A DNA stretch of 64,000 nucleotides, taken from NCBI RefSeq assembly GCF_007989605.1, contig NZ_BJUL01000001.1, forward strand, positions 310,001-374,000, given 5' to 3'. Both the position numbers and the translations under genes were made by a program. This document shows positions 54,320 through 62,954 of the stretch, in pieces. The notes under the pieces are model-generated. The model was not told the DNA's origin and made no database searches. It saw only the letters and a list, made by a program, of their open reading frames with translations. Each line of letters opens with the position of its first letter. Position 1 is the stretch's first letter. The DNA comes from Vreelandella venusta. Lineage in GTDB: Bacteria; Pseudomonadota; Gammaproteobacteria; Pseudomonadales; Halomonadaceae.

Positions 54320-57190
54320 TTACCGAAGTCGAATTTTTTCAGGCTTCCCTAGATGATAGCCCTGTCCATACTGAATGCCATAAGAAAGCAGAACAGGTAC
54401 CAGTGCTTCTTGGTCTACAAATTCCGCAATAGTCTGCTTACCGAAGCCTCTTGATATATCGGCAATTGCTTTGACAAGCGTGTGGCTATCCGTATCGATA
54501 AGTAGGCTGCGAATAAATGAGCCATCAATTTTAATATAGTCCACCGGGAGCTGGCTAAGGTAGTGAAAGCTGCTAAATCCAATCCCGAAGTCATCGAGTG
54601 CTGTTCGGCAACCTAAATCCCTGACGGCTTGCAGCACGTTGCGCGCTGTTGAGAAATCTGTAATAGCTGCCGTCTCTGTTACTTCTAAAATGAGATGATG
54701 GGGGTCAGCACCACAGGTTTTTAATTGATCTGCCAGAAACTGTTTTAAACCTAGATCATGTAAAGACTGGCCTGATAAATTGACGGCCAACGATAAGCCC
54801 TCTTTTTGTAGCGTCGCCAGTGCAGCTAGGCTATGGCGTAGTACCCAACGGTCAACTTGAATAATTAAACCGCTTTGCTCTGCAACAGGTATAAATTGTG
54901 CCGGAGAGACTAAGCTACCATCGTCATTGCGCATACGAAGCAATACTTCGTAATGCTTAATATCGCGGTCTTTCAGCCGCACAATGGGCTGCGCCCACAG
55001 TTCAAATTCATCGTTTTCTAGTGCTTTGTGCAGCCGCTCTACCCAATAGACGCGTTCTTGAAGCTCATCTTTAGCATTTTCCGCCTGCTTGAGAAGGTAC
55101 CAATGCTGATTGCCACTCTCTTTTGCTTTGTACATGGCCATATCAGCGCTAGCTAACAGGTCAGCAGGTGTCTGCCCATTAACAGGGAACAGCGCGATAC
55201 CAATGCTGGCAGAAACATGGTGCTTTCTTCCTGCGGCTGAGAAGCTAAGGCCGTCCAGCAATTGAGCAATGTATTCAGCCACATTAATTGCTTGTTCGCT
55301 GCTAATATCTTCTAGCAGTAGGGCAAACTCATCACCACCGAGGCGGGCAATAATGCTTCGCTGACTGAGATTTAAAAACAGCGTATCAGCAACTTCTCGT
55401 AATAGGCGGTCGCCGACATGGTGGCCACTCAGTTCATTGATCTCTTTAAACTGGTTTAAGTCTAGTAGTAATACAGCGCCTTTGGCTTGATTAGCGATAG
55501 TGCGCTTCAAAGCATCTTGGAAATAGCGGCGATTATAGAGTTCCGTTAATGGGTCGTGTTCCGCAAGCCACGTTAAACGCGCCTCAGCAGCCTTACGCTC
55601 GGTGATGTCTAGCCCAACGGATATCTTCGAAGCATTGTGGTTGTTACTGTTCGTCAAGAAAGCGTGATACCAAACGACGGTAAAAGAGCGTTTATCCTGA
55701 GTTTGAAATGTCTTTTCTTCCTGGCTGGAAGTACTGAGGCGATTCACGGTACTGCCATGAGCATTACTGTTACAGTTGGCTTCATCCGCAGTATTGCTGG
55801 GCGATGCCAGGTACGCATTGTGATCAAAGATGTCAGAGAAGTGGCGCCCAATAATATCTGCGTCTTTTAGCCCTAACCTTTCTAGCGTGTAGCCATTAAT
55901 CAGTTGAATACGCCCAGCACTATTTTGAACAACAATAAAGACTTGTGCGGTATTGAGCAGACTATTTACAAAATCACGCTCTTTGGCTAGCTCATCTACG
56001 CGTTCGGCTAGCTGTCCGCTATGCTCTTGGACACTCTGTTCCAGTGCTTCTAACTGGTGGGAAAGCTCCCGGGTTGAATCTTCCAACCTATCAATTTCAT
56101 TAGAAAAATGCCGCCTTGGTAATGGGAGTTTATCCCTTACACGACGAAATTCACCGTTTGCCAGTGCGGGCAATAGACCAGCGACTCGCCTTAGCCGAGC
56201 CATGGGACCCAAGAGGATAATCAACAGTAATAGTTCGGCAGCTAACCAGCCGACCAAGCCCACCACAAGTAGTGTTTTCGTTGCTGTACGAATAGCGACG
56301 ATCTGAGAAGTGATATCTGAAATAAGTAGGAAGTACCCAGTGCTGCGCCAGTCGGCGTCTTCCTCCATGTACACGGCACTTAATTCAAAATACCGGCCCA
56401 TGTATTCAAGGCTGAAAGGCATATGAGCCAATTGATTCAGAAAGACGTCTTGAGATGCTCGTTGAAGTATCGAAAGCGTCTGGTCGCGGTTTGTCAGCGC
56501 TAGAATATGGCCGTTCCAATCTGCCAGTAAAAGCGCCTCGGCGGGAGGGGAACCCGTCATGCGTCCGGTCACCATCAGCGCTATTTCGCTATTGGAGACC
56601 TCTTTAGCTTGCCGCGTAACATCGGCAAGTGAGCGCGATAGCACTACCATTCCGATGCTAGCGCCATCCACAAGAACAGGAACCGCAGCAAACTGTTGGC
56701 ATGTTACGGCGCAACGTAGTGTGGTAATGGGGGACTCTGTGGTTAGTACACTGCTTATCCAGCCTTGAATGGGCAGATCAACCGGCGGATCACTGGCACC
56801 TGAGTAACCCACTCTTGCTCCTTGGGTATTAAAAACAAAGATTTCATCAATCCCCGCTTCTAATTGCAGAGAAGGCCACTGTGCTCTGAGCACATTAGCT
56901 AGCTCGTCCTGGTTATTCTCTTGTAGTGCGCTTCCAAGCTCAGGCGCCGCAGCGGTTAAACCCGCCAACTGGCGTAAGTTATCCGCTGAGCGCTGCATTG
57001 CTAAGCGGATCTCGCGCTGCTGCCGCTCATGGCTTTCTATCCGGCTACTTTCTAACTGTTGAGTGAGCTGGTGTTGACCTAACCAGATAAAGAGTGCCAC
57101 AAGCGCGAGCAGTAATAGACTGCTCAGCGCGATAACACGCCAAGTCAAACTAAGCCGGTAGCGCGCTTTGGAGAACGAACGTGTGGGCAT
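54320..57190 (-). CDS. membrane GGDEF-EAL sensor protein (c-di-GMP turnover)
   Basis: 956 residues: membrane helix (about 17-37), periplasmic sensor domain (about 40-285, possibly a Cache type), second helix (about 305-328) and HAMP-like linker, coiled coil (about 360-405), PAS (about 408-530), GGDEF (about 535-700) and EAL (about 715-950). The GGDEF site is exact (G618-F622), so it can bind GTP. In the EAL domain the signature reads EVL (E748), but the other catalytic residues are present: N803, E836, D866-D867, K887, E923 and the final YGQGYHLGKP. Both activities are thus possible. It sits 13 bp downstream of the porin gene, in the same operon. Confidence 0.92.
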   Translation of the reverse strand: MPTRSFSKARYRLSLTWRVIALSSLLLLALVALFIWLGQHQLTQQLESSRIESHERQQREIRLAMQRSADNLRQLAGLTAAAPELGSALQENNQDELANVLRAQWPSLQLEAGIDEIFVFNTQGARVGYSGASDPPVDLPIQGWISSVLTTESPITTLRCAVTCQQFAAVPVLVDGASIGMVVLSRSLADVTRQAKEVSNSEIALMVTGRMTGSPPAEALLLADWNGHILALTNRDQTLSILQRASQDVFLNQLAHMPFSLEYMGRYFELSAVYMEEDADWRSTGYFLLISDITSQIVAIRTATKTLLVVGLVGWLAAELLLLIILLGPMARLRRVAGLLPALANGEFRRVRDKLPLPRRHFSNEIDRLEDSTRELSHQLEALEQSVQEHSGQLAERVDELAKERDFVNSLLNTAQVFIVVQNSAGRIQLINGYTLERLGLKDADIIGRHFSDIFDHNAYLASPSNTADEANCNSNAHGSTVNRLSTSSQEEKTFQTQDKRSFTVVWYHAFLTNSNNHNASKISVGLDITERKAAEARLTWLAEHDPLTELYNRRYFQDALKRTIANQAKGAVLLLDLNQFKEINELSGHHVGDRLLREVADTLFLNLSQRSIIARLGGDEFALLLEDISSEQAINVAEYIAQLLDGLSFSAAGRKHHVSASIGIALFPVNGQTPADLLASADMAMYKAKESGNQHWYLLKQAENAKDELQERVYWVERLHKALENDEFELWAQPIVRLKDRDIKHYEVLLRMRNDDGSLVSPAQFIPVAEQSGLIIQVDRWVLRHSLAALATLQKEGLSLAVNLSGQSLHDLGLKQFLADQLKTCGADPHHLILEVTETAAITDFSTARNVLQAVRDLGCRTALDDFGIGFSSFHYLSQLPVDYIKIDGSFIRSLLIDTDSHTLVKAIADISRGFGKQTIAEFVDQEALVPVLLSYGIQYGQGYHLGKPEKIRLR

Positions 57191-57203
57191 CTACATATCT
57201 CGC

Positions 57204-58439
57204 TTAAAAGCGCAGTGAAAGCTGGAAGAGCAGCATATTCCAGTGTCGGCTTGTTTCTGACGCATCCGCATCTTTATGTAAGGGTAGCCAACCAGTACCG
57301 TCCACATGATGATATTCACCTGCCAACATTAGGTTAGGTCTGGGTGTCCACTGAACGCCAAAGGTAACGTCATCAGCAAATTGGGAATGGGCAGGGCCCA
57401 AACCACTTTGTGCGTATTGAGTACCTGAGCGGTCACTTCGGTCGTTTACTAAACGATCGAAGCGAATTAACCACTGCCAATCATTGTCCATACGGCGCGT
57501 ATATTGCACATACCAGCTTTCACCGGTTTTTTTATTATCGATGGCGGGATTAAAGCCATCTAGTTCAATTGTTCTCAGTGCATACTCAGAGGTTAAGCTC
57601 CACAGCTCGTCATTGTATTGCAATGAAAATACCCAAGGCTGAAACTGAAAGCTGCCATTAGTTAGTGGAGCTTGAGCGCCTTCATAGTCAGCGTTAGCAC
57701 TCGCGGTGCTGAGTGCCATTAGAAAGTGTCCGCTGTTGTCTTCATAGCGAATTTGGCCAATTGCAGAAGAGCCCGCTTGTAACGATCCTGGAAAACGATT
57801 AAACCCCAGTGCTTGATCTACATCACCTTCTATACGTGTTTTACCAACGCCTGCTTGAAAGCGAAAAACGCCTGACGGGGTTCTCTCTTCATGATAAATA
57901 CTGGCGCCATCGCCAGCTATTCCCAACGATCGAGTGCGGTCAAAATAGATTGATTGCGGCAACAGGATGCTAGGGCGCGTGAAAGCGACGTCACGCGTTT
58001 GGTTATACAGGCCGAAGGGATTTTTAAATCTACCTAACTGAAGGCCAAGCGTACGTTGCTGGTTGGAGACCATCTGATAATCCACTACGCCATAATCTAG
58101 CGTTGGGGCCGCATCGCTGGTTTCACCACCGGCGCGACGGCTAAGTACCTGAGCGGCCACCAGCACATTGCGGTGAGGGCGGATAGAGGCGTTAACACCT
58201 ATTTCGGTATACTCCAAACTTCCTGCATTCTCGCTGCTGCGACCGAAGAAATCGTTATCATTGGTAATGATAAGCGCTTGGCTCAGGAAACCATGCACTT
58301 GTAGAGTGTCGAGAACGTTGTCGTTTGCCCAGGCTGACGAGTAAACAGGCAGTGCTAGCAAGCTTGTGAGTACGGCTGCAGTGGGCCTGCGGGTAACGGA
58401 AAAATGTTCATTCCATTGAAATAACTTGGACATTTTCAT
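57204..58439 (-). CDS. outer-membrane porin-like protein
   Basis: 411 residues from the ATG at 58439 (GGGAG eight bases upstream). Signal peptide (about 1-36, AWA-NDN), then a beta-barrel with alternating aromatic/charged strands (for example QMVSNQQRTLGLQLGRFKNPFGLYN and EYALRTIELDGFNPAIDNKKTGESWYVQYTRRM) ending in FQLSLRF with a terminal Phe, the signal for outer-membrane assembly. About 16 strands by eye. The start overlaps the stop of the phosphate-binding-like gene by 32 bp, so the two are tightly linked. Substrate unknown. Confidence 0.83.
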   Translation of the reverse strand: MKMSKLFQWNEHFSVTRRPTAAVLTSLLALPVYSSAWANDNVLDTLQVHGFLSQALIITNDNDFFGRSSENAGSLEYTEIGVNASIRPHRNVLVAAQVLSRRAGGETSDAAPTLDYGVVDYQMVSNQQRTLGLQLGRFKNPFGLYNQTRDVAFTRPSILLPQSIYFDRTRSLGIAGDGASIYHEERTPSGVFRFQAGVGKTRIEGDVDQALGFNRFPGSLQAGSSAIGQIRYEDNSGHFLMALSTASANADYEGAQAPLTNGSFQFQPWVFSLQYNDELWSLTSEYALRTIELDGFNPAIDNKKTGESWYVQYTRRMDNDWQWLIRFDRLVNDRSDRSGTQYAQSGLGPAHSQFADDVTFGVQWTPRPNLMLAGEYHHVDGTGWLPLHKDADASETSRHWNMLLFQLSLRF

Positions 58440-58902
58440 CCAGATACTCCCTTTCAAGGTATCCCAGCGCGCCAGGAGTATTCGCAATCTTCTCACGCAT
58501 TTCGAACTGATCAGCAACGCGGTTAGGCGCTTGCCCCATGCCAGAAAACACCATGCGATCCCATGCCAGTTGTAGCTGATGTGGATAAACGGCGAGCTGC
58601 TCTTTAGTGAAACGCGCATGGACAGGATCTCGGTTTGGCAACACGAATACCTGTACGGCATCGCCGTCCGGCCATGTACGTTGTCGCATAGCAAATATCG
58701 CCCGTGTTGTATCACGGTTTAACCATTGCGTGGCTACTGCTGGGTGCGCTACTAGAAGTATGGTTGCGTCTTGATCAACGGACTGTGCATGGGTTTGTCC
58801 GGCAAGAAGCAAAGCCAGTGCTAACCCAGTAAGGCCCCGTGTGATTTGTTGGCAAACGGTGTGTATCAAGCAAAGAGACGGCATAGCGCGAGTCTTTTCC
58901 AT
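58408..58902 (-). CDS. PstS-like phosphate-binding domain protein (short, periplasmic)
   Basis: 164 residues if it starts at ATG 58902; ATG 58932 (174 aa) or 58884 (158 aa) are also possible. A signal peptide ends near AGQTHA-QS. The rest (VDQDATILLVAHPAVATQWLNRDTTRAIFAMRQRTWPDG, RFTKEQLAVYPHQLQLAWDRMVFSGMG, NTPGALGYLERE) resembles the first domain of a PstS/SphX-type substrate-binding protein: IF at the ribose-like edge and the GAIGY-like end. It is too short to be a two-domain PstS. First gene of the operon. Function as a ligand sensor for the GGDEF-EAL protein is inference. Confidence 0.75.
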   Translation of the reverse strand: MEKTRAMPSLCLIHTVCQQITRGLTGLALALLLAGQTHAQSVDQDATILLVAHPAVATQWLNRDTTRAIFAMRQRTWPDGDAVQVFVLPNRDPVHARFTKEQLAVYPHQLQLAWDRMVFSGMGQAPNRVADQFEMREKIANTPGALGYLEREYLDENVQVISME

Positions 58903-59093
58903 CGCTTGCTGAACGCCCAACCCATGCAGCATGCCAGTTGTGCCAGCATGCTATACGTGTGTGAAATGATGACGTTTACTCCTCTTCAGCCTTTAGAGGC
59001 AAACTATTGTTTGATAAATATTTTGGGTGACGGCAGATAAATTTTTGGACCTCGGCTCGCTAGCGGTAAGTCGAAACTGCACAGTTTTTAAAC

Positions 59094-59140
59094 CCTACAT
59101 CAATTTTGTTGATCTTACCTACATCACAATCAACAAAATT
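59094..59140. promoter_or_regulatory. repeat-rich element upstream of the PBP-porin-sensor operon
   Basis: Two nested patterns: the inverted repeat AATTTTGTTGAT (59102-59113) with ATCAACAAAATT (59129-59140), 12-bp arms and a 15-bp spacer; and the direct repeat CCTACATCA at 59094-59102 and 59118-59126, 24 bp apart. The region is AT-rich (promoter-like). It lies in the 439-bp gap between the PBP-like gene and glpQ; I cannot tell which gene it controls. Confidence 0.5.
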
Positions 59141-59326
59141 ATATAAAACTAAAGTATATATCGTCTGATAGTGCCCCATCGCAAGGTTGATTGACGATGA
59201 CACACGAGGCCTGTGTTTGAAACACTAAATACACCCGTTCAATAGACCCACTTCTCGATAGTTAAGCTGTGGCTAATTGCTATCAAGGTGGGAAATAGGG
59301 GAGCGATTACATCACGACCAACTAAA

Positions 59327-59348
59327 ACGCCCGGCCAGAGCCGAGCGT
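59327..59348 (-). terminator. terminator after glpQ (minus strand)
   Basis: ACGCCCGGC (59327-59335) with GCCGAGCGT (59340-59348), a 9-bp stem with one mismatch and a CAGA loop, followed on the minus strand by TTTTAG. It lies 23 bp after the glpQ stop. Confidence 0.7.
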
Positions 59349-59371
59349 AAAAGTGACGAGCTAGTGATGGG

Positions 59372-60307
59372 CTAGTTCGCGAGTTCCAGAAGCCGGTCAG
59401 TGTAGTCGGTAAACAAACCGTTGACGCCCCAGTCCCGCAAACGCTCCATCTCATCAGTTTCATTGATGGTGTAAACGTGAACGGAAAGGCCGTTTTCTTG
59501 AGCTTGGCTAATAAACTCAGCATCAATAACGTCTTCGCCGTTATAGGTTACATTTGTGCCGATACCCACCGCGTACTCTTTAATAGCCTGAAAATCTTCG
59601 TCAGTGGTATCTGCTGGCGCAGGAGTAACCCCTGTCCACTCTACTAAACGATCATTATCTTCTGCGCTGGGTGAGTACCAAACCAACTGGATGAGGGGAA
59701 TATGTTTATTAAGCTCATGTAGTTTGAGTAGGCTACCCTGCTCAAACGATTGCACCAGCACACGACCATTTTCAATCATGTCGTGCTCTTCAAGTGCCTC
59801 CACCAAGGCTTCTTCTAAACCAGGGTTTAAGAGAGGGGACTTGGTTTCAATGTAGTAACGAGCCTCGTGACCAAAGCGCTCAAATAGCTCTTCCAGAGTG
59901 AGTATCTGCGCTCCTGCAAATGCCGAGTCTGCCTTATCGGCATTGGCGTCGTTGAACCAGGTGCCGGTATCAAGCGCCTTTAGTTCTTCTAGCGTGTAAG
60001 CATTGATACTACCTTCGCCGTCACTGGTGCGGTCGACGGTATCATCATGGAATACCACTAACTCACCATCAGCGCTAAGTTGAACATCGACTTCTAGGTA
60101 ATCAGCTCCCCACTCATGGGCCAGTTCATAAGCTGCCATGGTGCTTTCCGGTGCATGTCCGCTGGCACCGCGATGCGCGATTACCTGGAACGACTCCAGA
60201 TCCTTTAGCTGCTGCTCCAGTGGCGTTGTCTCTGCGAGTGCAGTGGACGTAGTAGCACCAGCAAAAAGACCCAGAGATAGCACGGTAACCAACGGATAAC
60301 GTTGCAT
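59372..60307 (-). CDS. glpQ: periplasmic glycerophosphodiester phosphodiesterase (GlpQ)
   Basis: 311 residues with a signal peptide (about 1-25, ALA-ETT). GDPD TIM barrel: catalytic HRGASGHAPESTMAAY (H45-R46), EVDVQLSADGELVVFHDD (E72, D74, H87) and VLVQSFEQGSLLKL. It cleaves glycerophosphocholine and similar diesters to glycerol-3-phosphate and an alcohol (for example choline). A 22-bp palindrome sits 11 bp before the start codon. The start at 60307 has AAGGG upstream. Confidence 0.92.
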   Translation of the reverse strand: MQRYPLVTVLSLGLFAGATTSTALAETTPLEQQLKDLESFQVIAHRGASGHAPESTMAAYELAHEWGADYLEVDVQLSADGELVVFHDDTVDRTSDGEGSINAYTLEELKALDTGTWFNDANADKADSAFAGAQILTLEELFERFGHEARYYIETKSPLLNPGLEEALVEALEEHDMIENGRVLVQSFEQGSLLKLHELNKHIPLIQLVWYSPSAEDNDRLVEWTGVTPAPADTTDEDFQAIKEYAVGIGTNVTYNGEDVIDAEFISQAQENGLSVHVYTINETDEMERLRDWGVNGLFTDYTDRLLELAN

Positions 60308-60317
60308 ATAAAACCCT

Positions 60318-60339
60318 TAATTGAACAATTGTTCAATTA
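60318..60339. promoter_or_regulatory. 22-bp palindromic operator at the glpQ start
   Basis: A perfect 22-bp palindrome; its central 20 bases are AATTGAACAATTGTTCAATT. It lies 11 bp upstream of the glpQ start codon, so a protein bound here would block expression. The TTGAAC...GTTCAA half-sites look like a TetR-family operator; from memory they resemble BetI (choline-responsive) sites. Not verified. Confidence 0.65.
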
Positions 60340-60515
60340 TCCTACATGCCCGTAAGCGTAAATGCCAAACTGAGCATACCCTCCCAAGGTTTTATGGTAA
60401 GTCGCTTAGCGCAGCTAGGCGGCTTATAAAATAAGTTGCAGAAAGCCACTGTTAATACGCACAGATAATGCACACAGAGCAGGTATAGACACCTGCCTCG
60501 TCTAGTTTAGATTGT

Positions 60516-61064
60516 TTAGATAGTGGCATTGCGGTGGAGGTTATCCACGAGTATCTGCGCTTCTTTACGCGACGTTAAGCGTACAAACTGAATATGGGCG
60601 TAGCGTGGATCAATCATATCGGCGAAGTAACGTTTGCGGTTTTGATGCCATGTTTTAAGCGACCAGAGCAATACTGAATTACGGCTTAAAAATGTTTGGC
60701 GAAAGCTTTCGCGGTTTCCTGTGCCGGGCCAGATCTCTTCTTTGCTAATAATGCGCTTTATCGCTCGTGAGCAGGCTTGGCTGAAGACACGCCAGAAGGG
60801 GAAATCGATCCACACCACCATATCGACATCGCGCCACTTAATTGGCCGCGTGCGATCAAAGTTGCCATCCAATACCCACCCTTGGGTGGAGACTGACAGT
60901 GCCTCCTCCAGCTTAGCGAAAAAAACATCGTCGGGTGTGCCTTCCCAGTTAGCGCGCCAAAACAGCTGATCAAGCTGAATGTAGGACGTATCCAGCGCTA
61001 CTGAGAGCTGTTTTGCCAGTGTGCTTTTGCCACTACCACTAGTGCCGACCACATTGATTTTCAT
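60516..61064 (-). CDS. adenylate-kinase-like P-loop ATPase (FlaR/topology-modulation type)
   Basis: 182 residues from the ATG at 61064 (GGAG upstream); the extension to 61166 is not supported. Walker A GTSGSGKST at 7-15, then DTSYIQLDQLFW, GWVLDGNFDRTRPIKWRDVDMVVWIDFPFW (Walker B region) and IDPRYAHIQFVRLTSRKEAQILVDNL. It resembles the small adenylate-kinase-like proteins annotated as DNA topology modulation protein FlaR-related; true substrate unknown. Confidence 0.83.
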   Translation of the reverse strand: MKINVVGTSGSGKSTLAKQLSVALDTSYIQLDQLFWRANWEGTPDDVFFAKLEEALSVSTQGWVLDGNFDRTRPIKWRDVDMVVWIDFPFWRVFSQACSRAIKRIISKEEIWPGTGNRESFRQTFLSRNSVLLWSLKTWHQNRKRYFADMIDPRYAHIQFVRLTSRKEAQILVDNLHRNATI

Positions 61065-61311
61065 GGGGGTATCTCCTGGGCGGCGCAGTAGTTTAAAGAG
61101 TGTTCTAAACACGGGCAAGTGCACTTGAGAAAAGAAACTCAAAGGCTCACAGTGAGTTACCAACATTTGGGACCTGCTAAGCGGCTTTTTCAGGATGTCG
61201 CTCTATAAAGGTTGGATGACTCAAAAACGCCTGCAATTACCGATAAGAGGCCATTCAAGAAGAGCAATGACGACGATGCTAGTCGTTGGCACATACTCCC
61301 GGTATGACTAA

Positions 61312-61359
61312 CCAGGAGTATGTGCTGCCAGGAGTATGTGCTGCCAGGAGTATGTGCTG
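61312..61359. repeat. three exact copies of a 16-bp tandem repeat
   Basis: CCAGGAGTATGTGCTG at 61312-61327, 61328-61343 and 61344-61359, all identical. No unique spacers between them. Confidence 0.95.
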
Positions 61360-61386
61360 CTGGATGGAAGGCGCTCAATCGATGAG

Positions 61387-61425
61387 ATTGTTTGAGGAAA
61401 TTGTTTGAAGAAACTGTTTGAGGCA
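61387..61425. repeat. three-unit 13-bp tandem repeat
   Basis: ATTGTTTGAGGAA (61387-61399), ATTGTTTGAAGAA (61400-61412) and ACTGTTTGAGGCA (61413-61425), followed by a partial ATTG. Period 13, the same as the short units near 6772. Confidence 0.88.
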
Positions 61426-61467
61426 ATTGCTCCTTCGTTGGGCTAGAGCAATCGTTACTGGGTGCCT

Positions 61468-62862
61468 CTAACCCACCCAGCCCAACAGTTGCCACCAAAG
61501 GTAGTCTAATGGCATCAATAGTAAGATCGTTATTAGCGCTAATGGAATGATGATTTTCAACAATTGGCTCAGAGGCTCTTTAGATAGCTGCATGGCCATA
61601 ATCAAGGGCGCCACCTGATAAGGAAAGATGACGGTGGAAAAACCTACCACTTGAGTCATTAGCACCGTAGAAAGTGGGAGTTCTGAAGCAGCGGCGAATT
61701 CGCTGGCCATGGGAGTTAGTATGGTCGCTACATTGGGTGTGGTGGCGACTACTCCAGTCAAGGTGGCCATCAATGAAAGCGACATAAAGTCCCAGAAGGG
61801 GCTACTGTTGCTCGTCTCCAGCAGTTGACCAAACTCTTTGCCCATTACATTGCCAATCCCCGAAACATTTACCAGTGTTCCCACCCCCAACGCGGCGGCC
61901 ACAAATACCACGGTGCCAAAATCTGTCGCTCCATTGAATGATTTCGGGGCCATGACACCGACTTTTGGCATCATTAGCACCACCGCTGCCATCAGTCCTA
62001 CCCACGCCGGGTTCACGCCGTGTAGCGTATCGGTTACCCAAAACAGCAACGTAATGCCGAGTATGACAGCCACTTTTTTTTGCTGTGTCGCATCGCCGGA
62101 AAATTTGGTTTCAGCGACGGCTTGCTTAAACTGTGGGTCAATACGGGCTGGAAATACCACTATTACCAGCGCTACGATTAATAGCGCTTTTAGCACTCCC
62201 AAAATAGGAAAGTGCAGAAGTAGATACTCCGCATAGCCAAAATGAATGCCATATAGACTTTCACTTGCACCTGCCAAAATCATATTAGGGAGGTTGGATG
62301 GAAGTACCGCAAAACTTGGCATGTTACAAGCGGCAGCAAGAGCGGTTGCTACGCCCAGCCGGCCAGCGCTGCCCGGCTCAAAGCCCACTCGTTCAGCCAA
62401 TGCTAAACCAATAGGAATCAATACCACTGCTCGACCCGCTGAAGAGGGCATCACAAAGCCTAATGCTACGGCGGTTAACACTAATCCCCCAATCAGCCGT
62501 GGATAGCTTGCCGTTAGAAGCGGTGCCAATACGGCCGCTAGTCGATCGCCAAGTTTGCTTGATGTAATGGCAGAACCAATTACAAACCCGGAAATAACCA
62601 TCCACACGGCTGTTGAGCCAAACCCGGCGAATAGTTGCTCCGGCGCTAGCAGACCAAAGACACTAACCAGCGCGAAAAAGATCAGGCCAGTCAGAAATGG
62701 GGGGAGTATCCCGGTACTCCACAGCACCAGCGTGAGCAGTACCATGCCAGCGCTGTAAGAAAATGCCGCTGGATTGCCCGTTAAGGGAAAAAATGCCAAT
62801 AACAAAGCCACCAATAAAGCCGCTGCTGTTATTGCGTGGGAAAAGCGAAGTGAACGGAGCAT
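61468..62862 (-). CDS. SLC13 (DASS)-type sodium/anion permease
   Basis: 464 residues from the ATG at 62862 (AGGA upstream); the extension to 62991 crosses into the AraC start region and is not supported. About 12-13 hydrophobic segments and the DASS pattern: STGILPPFLTGLIFFALVSVFGLLAPEQLFAGFGSTAVWMVISGFVIGSAI at 48-98, and GLMAAVVLMMPKVGVM with late ATTPNVATILTPMASEFA. Transports di/tricarboxylates or sulfate in known relatives; the substrate is unknown. Divergent from the AraC regulator (92 bp between starts). Confidence 0.87.
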   Translation of the reverse strand: MLRSLRFSHAITAAALLVALLLAFFPLTGNPAAFSYSAGMVLLTLVLWSTGILPPFLTGLIFFALVSVFGLLAPEQLFAGFGSTAVWMVISGFVIGSAITSSKLGDRLAAVLAPLLTASYPRLIGGLVLTAVALGFVMPSSAGRAVVLIPIGLALAERVGFEPGSAGRLGVATALAAACNMPSFAVLPSNLPNMILAGASESLYGIHFGYAEYLLLHFPILGVLKALLIVALVIVVFPARIDPQFKQAVAETKFSGDATQQKKVAVILGITLLFWVTDTLHGVNPAWVGLMAAVVLMMPKVGVMAPKSFNGATDFGTVVFVAAALGVGTLVNVSGIGNVMGKEFGQLLETSNSSPFWDFMSLSLMATLTGVVATTPNVATILTPMASEFAAASELPLSTVLMTQVVGFSTVIFPYQVAPLIMAMQLSKEPLSQLLKIIIPLALITILLLMPLDYLWWQLLGWVG

Positions 62863-62954
62863 GAAGGGGGTCCTGGTGGCGATGAACTCAATTGCGCGGT
62901 GCGCGCAGCTGGACCTACAATAGCGCTTGCATGCTGACGTTTTGAGGGCAAGAT

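Larger units (their letters stand above)
61065..61467. other. repeat-rich intergenic region between permease and ATPase genes
   Basis: 403 bp with no gene that I can support. It holds a 16-bp repeat in three copies and a 13-bp repeat in three copies (listed separately), and the left edge of the first repeat is preceded by GCACATACTCC, inverted to the repeat unit (GGAGTATGTGC), so RNA hairpins are likely. Confidence 0.6.

Noticed and set aside
61190-61498. 102-residue minus-strand frame across the tandem repeats
   Set aside because: Its sequence is the translated 13- and 16-bp repeats, with no family features, and it overlaps the permease gene end.
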